This document shows, piece after piece, positions 12,900 through 18,743 of a stretch of DNA of 18,743 nt (its first letter is position 1; every line of letters begins with the position of its first letter). Where the stretch lies: positions 1-18,743 of the forward strand of contig SLAO01000142.1 in assembly GCA_007126835.1 (NCBI GenBank), given 5' to 3'. This DNA comes from Nitriliruptorales bacterium. GTDB lineage: Bacteria > Actinomycetota > Nitriliruptoria > Euzebyales > Egibacteraceae. The position numbers were made by a program, and so were the translations under genes. The notes under the pieces were generated by a model that ran no database searches, was not told the origin of the DNA, and saw only the letters and a program-made list of their open reading frames with translations.

Positions 12900-14756
12900 T
12901 TACCGGTTCAGGTCGCCGGGCAGGGCGACGTAACGCACGTTGGGTTCCAGACCGAGCTCACGGCGGATCGCGGTGGTCTCGCGGTTGGCGAGGACGCGCG
13001 AGACGGGGCTTTCGGGGTCGTTGGCGTCCCCGAAGATGCGGCACTGGCTCGGGCAGATGTCGACACAGGCTGGCCGCAGCCCCTCGTCGATCCGGTGCGC
13101 GCAGAAGTTGCACTTGTCGGCGGTGTTGCGGGCGGGGTTGTAGAAGGTCATCGCGTAGGGGCAGGCGTGCATGCACGCCTGGCAGGCCAGACAGATCGAC
13201 GAGTCGAGGTCGACGATCCCGTCCGCGCGCCGGTAGATCGCCCCCGTGGGGCAGGCCCGCAGGCACCACGGGTCGTTGCACTGGTTGCACAGCTTGGGCA
13301 CGAAGTAGGGCCGGGCCTCGTGGGTACCGCTGCCGAGTTCGTGCTCCTCGACCCAGTCCCGGTAGGCACCCAATGGGATGTTGTTCTCGGCCTTGCAGAT
13401 GTTGGTGCAGGCGTGGCAGCCGATGCAGCGCTCGAGGTCGATGACCATGCTCCACCGCTTGCTGGGATCCGGTCCCGAGGTCTCCGCTTGGGCCTGGGCT
13501 TGGCGGCGACCAGACAGCAGCGGCACGATCGCGGCGCCCGCGGTGGTGGCTCCCAGCGCCTTGAGGAAGCCGCGGCGGCCCATGCCCGCGGGCGCGCCGC
13601 GCCCGTGACCGGGCACTGCGGGCTCGGCGCCCCCAGGGTGAACCTCCTTGCACGACGGGCACTTGTCGAGCTGAGCGGTGGTGGAGGGCAGCACGCCGGT
13701 GGCGTCAGCGACGAGTCGCTCCGCGTGTGCGAGCAGCCTTCGCGGAAGGTACGGGTCCCCGCAGCCGGCGCAGGCGACGACGTCGTCGGCGACCAGGGTG
13801 CGCCGCTCCGTCAGGTCGGCGACGTGCTCGACGCCGGATTCCAGACGGAGCACGTCCTCGGGACACGCCTGCGTGCAGAGCCCGCAGGCGATGCAGTCGA
13901 CCCCGCGGAACGTGAGCGCTCCCTCGGCAGGGTCGTAGCCGAGGGCGCCGGTGGGGCACGTACGCGCGCAGCCGCCGCATAGGGTGCAGGCGTCGGCGTC
14001 GACGGTGATCTCGCCGAATGGCAGAAGCTCGGGGGGCAGCTCTGCTGCGGCCGGAGTGAGATCGCGGTCGAGGAGTCCCGCGAGGACCTCGCGGCGGGTC
14101 GCCCGGGGGCGGAGGTGAGGCAGCTCGACGGGTTCGAGCACGCGGCGGCCGGCGGTGGCGGTCACATAGCGCGACACGGCCGCGAGCGCGTCGTCGCTGC
14201 CGTCGTCGATGACCACCGCGACGACCTCGGGGATCCCGGTCAGGGCCCGGGCAAGTTCGGTTGGGCGTGCCAGCACGCTCGAGGCACCGTGGTCACATCG
14301 AGGACAGGGCACGATGGCCACGCCGGCTGCGCCACTGCGCAGGGCGTGCAGGATCAGCGTCTCGTCCACGGTGAGCGTGGAGCGCAGCACCACCGGGGTG
14401 ACTCCCGCCACCGCGTTGATGCGGACCGCGCTGTCCGCACAGGTCAGCGCGAGCACGGATCCAGGGCCGGCGTCGGCGAGCGCCGCGTCAACCGCCGCGC
14501 GCAGCTCTGTCTCGGGGTCGAAGGCACGCTCGAGCGCGGACGTGGGGCAGGCCGCAGTGCAAGCGCCGCAGCGGCGACAGGCCCAGGCGTCGATCGTGAT
14601 GGTGGTGCCCTCGTGGTACTGACGCGCGGTGATGGCCCCGAACGGGCACGTGTCCACGCAGGCTCGGCACCCGACCATGCCGTCGGCTCCGCCAGCGCAC
14701 CGGTGCACGTCAAAGGTCGGCGGGGGGTCCAGGGAGTTCAATACGTCGTCGGGCAT
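12900..14756 (-). CDS. Fusion: polyferredoxin with MvhD-like segment + Tat-linked TtrB-like Fe-S subunit
   Basis: A 618-residue multi-cluster Fe-S protein. Part 1 (1-390): ferredoxin clusters at Cys20/30/33/37 (the first spaced unusually) and Cys60/63/66/70, then an MvhD-like segment (LALTC ... GAAGVAIVPCPRCDHG, 101-158), two more clusters at Cys257/260/263/267 and Cys288/291/294/298, and CxxC knuckles at 329/332 and 366/369. Part 2: GRRGFLKALG twin-arginine motif at 393-402, a hydrophobic stretch and AQAQA, a possible cleavage site. Part 3 (440-618) is a four-cluster TtrB/PsrB-type subunit (Cys444/447/450/454; 490/493/498/502; 522/525/528/532; 549/552/564/568). Start 14756 follows GGGGAG. 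The internal Met at residue 392 has no ribosome site, so one long product is expected. It is the electron-transfer partner of the downstream fused reductase. Confidence 0.88.
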   Translation of the reverse strand: MPDDVLNSLDPPPTFDVHRCAGGADGMVGCRACVDTCPFGAITARQYHEGTTITIDAWACRRCGACTAACPTSALERAFDPETELRAAVDAALADAGPGSVLALTCADSAVRINAVAGVTPVVLRSTLTVDETLILHALRSGAAGVAIVPCPRCDHGASSVLARPTELARALTGIPEVVAVVIDDGSDDALAAVSRYVTATAGRRVLEPVELPHLRPRATRREVLAGLLDRDLTPAAAELPPELLPFGEITVDADACTLCGGCARTCPTGALGYDPAEGALTFRGVDCIACGLCTQACPEDVLRLESGVEHVADLTERRTLVADDVVACAGCGDPYLPRRLLAHAERLVADATGVLPSTTAQLDKCPSCKEVHPGGAEPAVPGHGRGAPAGMGRRGFLKALGATTAGAAIVPLLSGRRQAQAQAETSGPDPSKRWSMVIDLERCIGCHACTNICKAENNIPLGAYRDWVEEHELGSGTHEARPYFVPKLCNQCNDPWCLRACPTGAIYRRADGIVDLDSSICLACQACMHACPYAMTFYNPARNTADKCNFCAHRIDEGLRPACVDICPSQCRIFGDANDPESPVSRVLANRETTAIRRELGLEPNVRYVALPGDLNR

Positions 14757-15012
14757 CAATGGAGCTCTCCCCTGCTCGAGCCTGCACCGCGCGGCGCAGA
14801 CAAGCCGGCGACCGATGTTGCCACCGAGGTTGGCACCGCTTTGGTGCAAGGATCAGGGGCAGACGCCCCCCGGGATGCGGGACCAATACGGCTGCCGGCG
14901 GGCCTTCCGTCGGGCCGGTCGCTCCGGATGCGTCTCGCCGGCGCCGGCGTGGCCGCGGCCCTCCGTCCGCTAGGGTGCGCCTGTCACAAAGCCCAACCCG
15001 AGGAGCATCGCT
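14757..15012. promoter_or_regulatory. Divergent control region between the reductase operon and the CMD gene
   Basis: This 256-base region holds no gene. TTGCCACCG (14818-14826) and TTGGCACCG (14830-14838) are near-identical 12 bases apart, and the latter is followed by GGTGCAA in inverted sense, a likely protein-binding cluster. GGGGC-AGAC-GCCCC (14856-14869) is a small perfect hairpin. On the plus strand TAGGGT at 14971-14976 is a candidate -10 for the downstream gene. No clear minus-strand -35/-10 pair was found for the reductase operon. Confidence 0.4.
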
Positions 15013-15333
15013 ATGCCCGAGTACCTGCCCGAGGCCTACACCGTGTTCCGTGAGCGCTACCCCGACGTCACGGCGGCCCTGGACGCGTTGGGCTCAGCTA
15101 GTGATGACGCGGGCCCACTCGACGACAAGAGTCAGCGCCTGGTCAAGCTCGGGTTGGCGATCGGGTCACTGGCCGAGGGGGCTGTGCGATCCAACGCCCG
15201 GAAGGCGCTGGCCGCCGGCGCCTCCGAGGCCGAGATCCGTCACGTCGGAGTGCTTGCGGTCACCACGTGCGGGTTCCCTGCCGCGATCGCGGGCCTGCAG
15301 TGGATCGACGAAGTGCTCGCCGCCGAGTCCTAG
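15013..15333 (+). CDS. Carboxymuconolactone decarboxylase / AhpD-like protein
   Basis: A 106-residue all-helical protein of the CMD family. It has the typical DDKSQRLVKLGLAIGSLAEGAVRSNARKALAAGASEAEI stretch, split here as DDKSQRLVKLGLAIGS then KALAAGASEAEIRHV, and ends VTTCGFPAAIAGLQWIDE. AhpD-type peroxidase partners carry a CxxC; this one has only one Cys (in TTCGFP), so full AhpD chemistry is unlikely. Small single-domain CMD proteins often accompany redox enzymes without a known role. AGGAG lies seven bases before the ATG. It is divergent from the reductase operon and converges on greA. Confidence 0.88.
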   Translation: MPEYLPEAYTVFRERYPDVTAALDALGSASDDAGPLDDKSQRLVKLGLAIGSLAEGAVRSNARKALAAGASEAEIRHVGVLAVTTCGFPAAIAGLQWIDEVLAAES

Positions 15334-15359
15334 CGCACGGCGCAGGTGGGCTGCGCTAG
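15330..15359. terminator. Bidirectional terminator overlapping both stop codons
   Basis: CTAGCGCA (15330-15337) and TGCGCTAG (15352-15359) form a perfect 8-base inverted repeat around a 14-base loop. The left arm contains the TAG stop of the CMD gene and the right arm contains the greA stop (TAG on the minus strand). There is no T-run. Its symmetric position between convergent genes supports a two-way terminator. Confidence 0.5.
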
Positions 15360-15832
15360 CCCTCCAAGGGGCGGATGTCGGTCACAGTAACCGAGAAGGT
15401 CCCACCCGGAGCGGTGTAGGAGACGGTGTCGCCGACCTTGGCGCCGATCAGAGCCTGCCCCAGCGGCGACGAGGCCGACACCAGGCCCAAGCCGGGCACC
15501 TTGTCCTCGATCGACCCGATCAGCACCTCCTCGGCGTCGCCGTCGGAGTCGGTGACGGTCACGACCGTGCCGGCGGCGACCACGCCCTCGACCTGGTCGG
15601 CTTCGCCCACCTGGGCGTTGCGCAGCATGTCCTCGAGCTGGCGGATGCGCGCCTCCATCTTGCCCTGCTCGTCCTTGGCCACGTCGTACTCGGCGTTCTC
15701 CTTCAGGTCGCCGTGCGCGCGGGCGCGCTCGATCGCTGCGGAGGCTTCTCGGCGCCCGGACCCGCGCAGCTCTTCCAGCTCGGCGTTGAGGCGGTCGTAG
15801 GCGGCTTGGGACAGCCAGACGGGCTCGCTCAC
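15356..15832 (-). CDS. greA: Transcription elongation factor GreA
   Basis: A 158-residue protein of normal GreA length. The N-terminal coiled coil carries the catalytic tip ARAHGDLKENAEYDVAKDEQG, written here as HGDLKENAEYD (40-50) with the acidic pair Asp42 and Glu45 that coordinates magnesium in the RNA polymerase secondary channel. The C-terminal FKBP-like domain is intact (TVVTVTDSDGDAEEVLIGS, then SPLGQALIGAKVGDTVSY). It stimulates cleavage of backtracked RNA. The start is GTG 15832, with AGAGGT about eight bases upstream. A TACACT -10 candidate lies at 15876-15881. Ordinary housekeeping gene. Confidence 0.97.
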   Translation of the reverse strand: MSEPVWLSQAAYDRLNAELEELRGSGRREASAAIERARAHGDLKENAEYDVAKDEQGKMEARIRQLEDMLRNAQVGEADQVEGVVAAGTVVTVTDSDGDAEEVLIGSIEDKVPGLGLVSASSPLGQALIGAKVGDTVSYTAPGGTFSVTVTDIRPLEG

Positions 15833-15875
15833 GGTGGGTACCTCTGACGTGCTCGCGGACAGGACAGAGTGGACA

Positions 15876-15881
15876 AGTGTA
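15876..15881 (-). promoter_or_regulatory. Candidate -10 box for greA
   Basis: TACACT on the minus strand, 43 bases upstream of the greA GTG, leaving room for a leader with the AGAGGT ribosome site. A matching -35 at 17 bases is not convincing. The same hexamer precedes the Z-prenyl synthase gene. Confidence 0.4.
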
Positions 15882-15977
15882 GTCCTTTGGCCCGGTCATG
15901 GGGCCGAGGCAGCCATCGGATCGTCCCCGCTGCCGCAGTAGGCTGCGCGGTCGCCCGCCGTCAGCCGGAGTCGCCCA

Positions 15978-17213
15978 GTGGCCGATGAACCCCCGCGCAC
16001 CACCCTGCGTGGCTTGCTCCGCGAGCCGGCGTTCGTGACGGCCCTCGTCATCGCCGTGGTGGTGGCGCTCGGGTTCGGCCTCGTCGTGCCGGTGATCCCG
16101 GTCTTCGCAAGGTCCTTCGGGGTCGGCCTGTTCGCCGCAAGCGCGCTGGTCAGCGTCTTCGCGCTGGTGCGCCTGCTGTCGAACTTCTACACCGGGGCGA
16201 TGACCGACCGCATCGGCACCCGCCTGGCCGTCGGATGGGGCGCGGTGGTCGTGGCTGTGTCCAGTGTGCTCGCCGGTTTGGCGCCCAACTACGCGGCGCT
16301 ATTGGTGTTCCGTGGGCTGGGTGGCTTCGGCAGCGCCCTGTTCTTCAACGCCTTGCTGACCCACGTGATCCGCATGGTGCCGGCCGACTACCGCGGACGC
16401 GCGGTGGGGCTGTTACAGGGCGCGTTCCTGTTCGGGATCATGTTCGGCCCGACCGTCGGCGGGGCCCTGGCCGAGCCACTCGGGTTGCGCTGGCCGCTGA
16501 TCATCTACGGCGGGTTCTGCGCGCTGGCCGGGGCGGTGGCCTTCGCCAAGCTGCCCCGCCTCGAGGTCGGCGACACCGCGCAGGGCAGCCGCCCCCGCGG
16601 GGTTCGGGCTACCCTCAAGTCGGCGGCGCAGCTGTGTGCCGACCCGGCGTTCGCCGCAGCGCTGGCAATGATGGCGGCCTCGCGCTACGCAGCCACCGGT
16701 GTGCGCTTCAGCCTCGTTCCCCTCTACGGCGACGAGGTCATCGGCGCAGGCACGCTCGTCGTCGGGGTCGCGCTGACGCTGTCGTCGATCTCGCACGCCG
16801 CCGTGCTGTGGCCCGCCGGGCGGTTAATCGACACCCGCGGGCGGAGGATCCTCGCGGCCCCGGCCTACCTGGCCTTCGCCGTGGCTTCCGCGGCGCTGAT
16901 CTGGGCCACCGGGGTCACCGGCTTCTTGATCGTCATGGTGATCTACGGAGTGGGCACGGGTCTGACGTCGGTGACGCCGCCGGCGATCGTCGGCGACGTC
17001 GCCGAGCCTGCCGACACCGGCAAGGCCGTCGGCGTGCTCAACACCGCCGGCGACCTGGGCATGGTCGCCGGGCCGGCGGTGTCGGGATGGTTGGCCGGGC
17101 AGATCAGCTACGCCGCGGGGTTTGGCACCAGCGCAGGCTTGTTGCTCGTCGCGGCGCTCATCGCGGTTCGCATGCGGGAGACGCTCCCGCAGACCGACCG
17201 CAGCGGCTCCTAA
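15978..17213 (+). CDS. Major facilitator superfamily transporter
   Basis: A 411-residue protein with about twelve hydrophobic helices in two sets of six. The loop between helices 2 and 3 carries the MFS signature GAMTDRIGTR (73-82) and the second half has the counterpart GRLIDTRGRR. A central hydrophilic loop (around residues 193-210) separates the halves. The pattern is that of drug/H+ antiporters of the DHA1 type, but the substrate cannot be told. It starts at GTG 15978 with CGGAG about eight bases upstream. It is a single gene on this strand, divergent from greA and 65 bases before the prenyl synthase, which appears to have its own promoter. Confidence 0.92.
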   Translation: MADEPPRTTLRGLLREPAFVTALVIAVVVALGFGLVVPVIPVFARSFGVGLFAASALVSVFALVRLLSNFYTGAMTDRIGTRLAVGWGAVVVAVSSVLAGLAPNYAALLVFRGLGGFGSALFFNALLTHVIRMVPADYRGRAVGLLQGAFLFGIMFGPTVGGALAEPLGLRWPLIIYGGFCALAGAVAFAKLPRLEVGDTAQGSRPRGVRATLKSAAQLCADPAFAAALAMMAASRYAATGVRFSLVPLYGDEVIGAGTLVVGVALTLSSISHAAVLWPAGRLIDTRGRRILAAPAYLAFAVASAALIWATGVTGFLIVMVIYGVGTGLTSVTPPAIVGDVAEPADTGKAVGVLNTAGDLGMVAGPAVSGWLAGQISYAAGFGTSAGLLLVAALIAVRMRETLPQTDRSGS

Positions 17214-17265
17214 AGGCGCCGGTCAGTCGCGCCGGTGCGCACCCAGGCCCGCGCGCCAGCCGGGC

Positions 17266-17271
17266 TACACT
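17266..17271 (+). promoter_or_regulatory. -10 box of a probable leaderless promoter
   Basis: TACACT ends seven bases before the ATG at 17279 and no Shine-Dalgarno is present, so the transcript would begin at or next to the start codon. The spacing is the same as for arcA (-10, GCCG plus three bases, ATG). The -35 is weak. Confidence 0.5.
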
Positions 17272-17278
17272 GCCGTTG

Positions 17279-18034
17279 ATGCGGGAGTTGCTGTATCGCC
17301 TGTATGAGCGCCGGCTGGCCGCCGGGCTGGATGTGCTACCCGAGCATGTGGGGCTGATCCTCGACGGCAACCGCAGGTTCGCACGGGAGCGGGGCCTGGG
17401 AACCGCCGCGGCCGGTCATCGCCTCGGCGCCCGCAAGATCCATGAGCTGCTGGATTGGTGTGCCGAGCTGGGGATCTCGTACGTGACGCTGTGGCTGCTG
17501 TCGACGGACAACTTGCGTCGTGACGCGGACGAGGTGGCCGACCTCGTCGAGATCATCGGCGAGACCGTTGACCGGATCGCCTCCCGCGCACCGACGGTGC
17601 GGGTCACCCCCGTCGGCGCGATCGACACGCTGCCCGACCCGCTGCAGCGGGTCCTCAAGCACGCCGCCGAGGCGACCGCCGGCGGCGGGGAGCTCCACGT
17701 GCAGGTCGCGGTCGGCTACGGGGGCCGCCAGGAGATCGTCGACGCGTTGCGCGGCCTGCTGACCGCTCGGCGAGACCGCGGCGACGACCTCGACCGGGTC
17801 ATCGATGAGCTGACGCTGTCCGAGGTCGCCGAGCACCTGTACACCACCGGCACTCCCGATCCCGACCTGATCATCCGGACGTCGGGGGAGATCCGCCTGT
17901 CGGGCTTCTTGCTGTGGCAGTCGGTGCACTCGGAGTTTCACTTCTGTGACGCCTACTGGCCGGAGTTCCGCCGGACCGACTTTCTCCGGGCGCTCCGCGA
18001 CTACGCGTCCCGTCAGCGCCGGTTCGGTGGCTAG
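17279..18034 (+). CDS. Z-prenyl diphosphate synthase (UppS/Rv1086-like)
   Basis: A 251-residue cis-prenyltransferase that condenses isopentenyl diphosphate onto an allylic primer in polyprenyl-carrier synthesis. Conserved elements are present: LILDGNRRFAR with the catalytic Asp29, GHRLG (46-50), LWLLSTDNLRR (71-81), and DLIIRTSGEIRLSGFLLWQS with Arg200 and Arg206 contacting the diphosphate. DGNRRFA and RTSGExRLSGFLLWQS are closer to the short-chain Z-farnesyl diphosphate synthases of actinobacteria than to DGNGRWA-type undecaprenyl synthases, so a short product is likely. The ATG was chosen because it fits the family start and the seven-base -10 spacing; longer frames upstream lie inside the MFS gene. 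Confidence 0.93.
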   Translation: MRELLYRLYERRLAAGLDVLPEHVGLILDGNRRFARERGLGTAAAGHRLGARKIHELLDWCAELGISYVTLWLLSTDNLRRDADEVADLVEIIGETVDRIASRAPTVRVTPVGAIDTLPDPLQRVLKHAAEATAGGGELHVQVAVGYGGRQEIVDALRGLLTARRDRGDDLDRVIDELTLSEVAEHLYTTGTPDPDLIIRTSGEIRLSGFLLWQSVHSEFHFCDAYWPEFRRTDFLRALRDYASRQRRFGG

Positions 18035-18077
18035 GCGACCAGACAGAGGTTCCGCGGTTCGCCGCGCTTGGCTGGCT

Positions 18078-18083
18078 ACTATG
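18078..18083 (+). promoter_or_regulatory. Candidate -10 box for the phosphatase-fold gene
   Basis: TACTAT lies 59 bases before the ATG at 18142 in a 107-base gap with no gene. No strong -35 at the right distance. Possible but unconfirmed. Confidence 0.3.
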
Positions 18084-18141
18084 CGCAGTCCGACGACCGA
18101 GGCGACATCGTGACCGACCCTCGACGGCTGTGGCAGCGCCG

Positions 18142-18711
18142 ATGACCTCCACCGTGGTCGAACTGCTCCGCAACGCGACAGCCCACGCCAAGGACCTGTG
18201 GGAGTTCGAGGATCGTCGGCGGCCACTCGATGACGCCGGCTACGCTCAGGCCGACCGGCTGGCGAGCACCCTGCCCGCCGCAGGCGAGCCCCTCGCCGCG
18301 ATCGCTTCTAGCCCCGCCGCGCGGTGCATGCAGACCGTCGGTCCCCTCGGCGCGTCACTCGGCCTGACGGTCGCCGGCGAGCCCGGGCTGCAAGACGTCT
18401 TCGAGGTGCCCACCTCCGACGACGGGGACCGATGGCTCGACGCCGCCTGGAAGGGTGGACGCGCGCTGGCGGTGGTCGACCGGCTCGTCACGGCCCACCG
18501 CGGCTCGCGCGTGGTCGTGTGCAGCCACGGCGACGTGATCCCCTCACTGGTGGCGCTGCTGGTCGGACGCGACGCCCTGAGCCTGCCCGACGTCCGCTGC
18601 CCGCCGGCCGGGCGGTTCACCCTGACGTTCACCGACGGGCGGTGCACCGGTGTCGTGCCGGTGGCGCCGCCGCCAAGGCCTCGATCCTCGCTACGACAGG
18701 AGCCCCGATGA
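18142..18711 (+). CDS. Histidine-phosphatase-fold protein with catalytic His replaced by Asn
   Basis: A 189-residue member of the SixA/phosphoglycerate-mutase-like superfamily, similar to the C-terminal half of mycobacterial MutT1. It has VVELLRNATA at the N-terminus, RRRPLDDAGYAQADRL, SSPAARCMQT with Arg61, and VVVCSHGDVI with the second His129. The family's RHG/RHA motif, whose His is phosphorylated, reads Arg-Asn-Ala here (Asn11, codon AAC at 18172-18174), so normal phosphatase activity is not expected unless a neighbouring His15 substitutes. GTG 18130 is an alternative start; no clear ribosome site is seen for either. The stop overlaps the next gene (ATGA). No Nudix domain is attached. 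Confidence 0.85.
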   Translation: MTSTVVELLRNATAHAKDLWEFEDRRRPLDDAGYAQADRLASTLPAAGEPLAAIASSPAARCMQTVGPLGASLGLTVAGEPGLQDVFEVPTSDDGDRWLDAAWKGGRALAVVDRLVTAHRGSRVVVCSHGDVIPSLVALLVGRDALSLPDVRCPPAGRFTLTFTDGRCTGVVPVAPPPRPRSSLRQEPR

Positions 18712-18743
18712 CCCAGTCGCCGCCGATCTCCTACGTCCTCGAC
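18708..18743 (+). CDS. Partial: probable PhoH/PIN-domain protein (first 12 codons)
   Basis: The ATG at 18708 overlaps the preceding stop and has AGGAG about five bases upstream. Twelve residues (MTQSPPISYVLD) are visible before the window ends. 'YVLD' right after a short polar leader matches the first strand of PIN-PhoH2 proteins (usually YVLDTSVLL), which sit near Z-prenyl synthase genes in actinobacteria. Twelve residues are too few to be sure. Confidence 0.45.
   Translation, partial: MTQSPPISYVLD

Noticed and set aside
13581..13583. Internal ATG just before GRRGFLKALG as a separate ttrB start
   Set aside because: No Shine-Dalgarno is seen in the GC-rich sequence before it and the upstream frame is full of conserved Cys motifs, so a single fused product is preferred; an internal start is not excluded.
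16235..17278. Long N-terminal extension of the Z-prenyl synthase
   Set aside because: The extension lies inside the MFS gene in another frame; homology and the -10 box place the start at 17279.
18111..18229. GTG with GAGGCG upstream as the start of a short gene before the phosphatase-fold gene
   Set aside because: The frame is different from the phosphatase gene, closes after about 40 codons and has no recognisable sequence.
1..18743. RNA genes, CRISPR arrays, insertion sequences, origins
   Set aside because: No cloverleaf, rRNA-like, spacer-repeat or transposase sequence was noticed while reading both strands; small non-coding RNAs could not be excluded by eye.

Overview
The window is high-GC DNA from an actinobacterium. 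Supporting signs are frequent GTG starts, TAxxxT-type -10 boxes, two apparently leaderless genes, a short-chain Z-prenyl synthase next to what looks like the start of a PhoH gene, and two-domain ArsA. A deep-branching class such as Nitriliruptoria is possible, but this is a guess from general feel and not a measurement. I see no RNA gene, insertion sequence or CRISPR array.

Layout. (1) Positions 1-1956: the 5' end of a small membrane protein gene leaving on the left, a short intergenic region with two REP-like palindromic units, then arginine deiminase (arcA) translationally coupled to a small protein of unknown function. (2) Positions 1960-7745: an arsenic/metal-resistance island of three units. 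The first is a minus-strand operon arsR1 - ArsP-type permease - small thioredoxin. The second is a minus-strand operon arsR2 - two YlbF-like helical proteins - FmdB zinc ribbon, in which all three downstream products end in Gly-Cys. The third is a divergent plus-strand arsD-arsA pair. Both arsR genes have a 5-6-5 inverted repeat over or beside a recognisable promoter. There is no arsB, acr3, arsC or arsM here, so the ArsA ATPase has no classical membrane partner in view. (3) Positions 7934-8395: a universal stress protein.

(4) Positions 8505-14756: the most unusual part, a minus-strand two-gene operon for a respiratory molybdoenzyme of the tetrathionate/arsenate reductase type. The usual separate A, B and C subunits are merged. 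The membrane subunit (NrfD/TtrC-like) is fused in frame to the molybdopterin catalytic subunit (TtrA-like). The iron-sulfur subunit (TtrB-like) is fused behind a roughly 390-residue polyferredoxin with an MvhD-like segment. Each fusion has a twin-arginine motif plus hydrophobic stretch in its middle, at the domain junction. The simplest topology puts the N-terminal parts in the membrane or cytoplasm and the C-terminal catalytic and Fe-S parts outside, with both polypeptides handled by Sec (or no export) first and Tat second.

(5) Positions 15013-18743: a carboxymuconolactone-decarboxylase-like protein divergent from the reductase operon, greA converging on it, an MFS transporter, a Z-prenyl diphosphate synthase, a histidine-phosphatase-fold protein whose catalytic histidine is replaced by asparagine, and the first 12 codons of a probable PhoH/PIN gene.

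Working model (inference): arsenite or another toxic oxyanion product is sensed by the two ArsR proteins, carried by ArsD, and handled by ArsA and/or the ArsP-type permease. The neighbouring fused reductase may use an arsenic, selenium or sulfur oxyanion as electron acceptor. The reductase-to-arsenic link rests on adjacency only.
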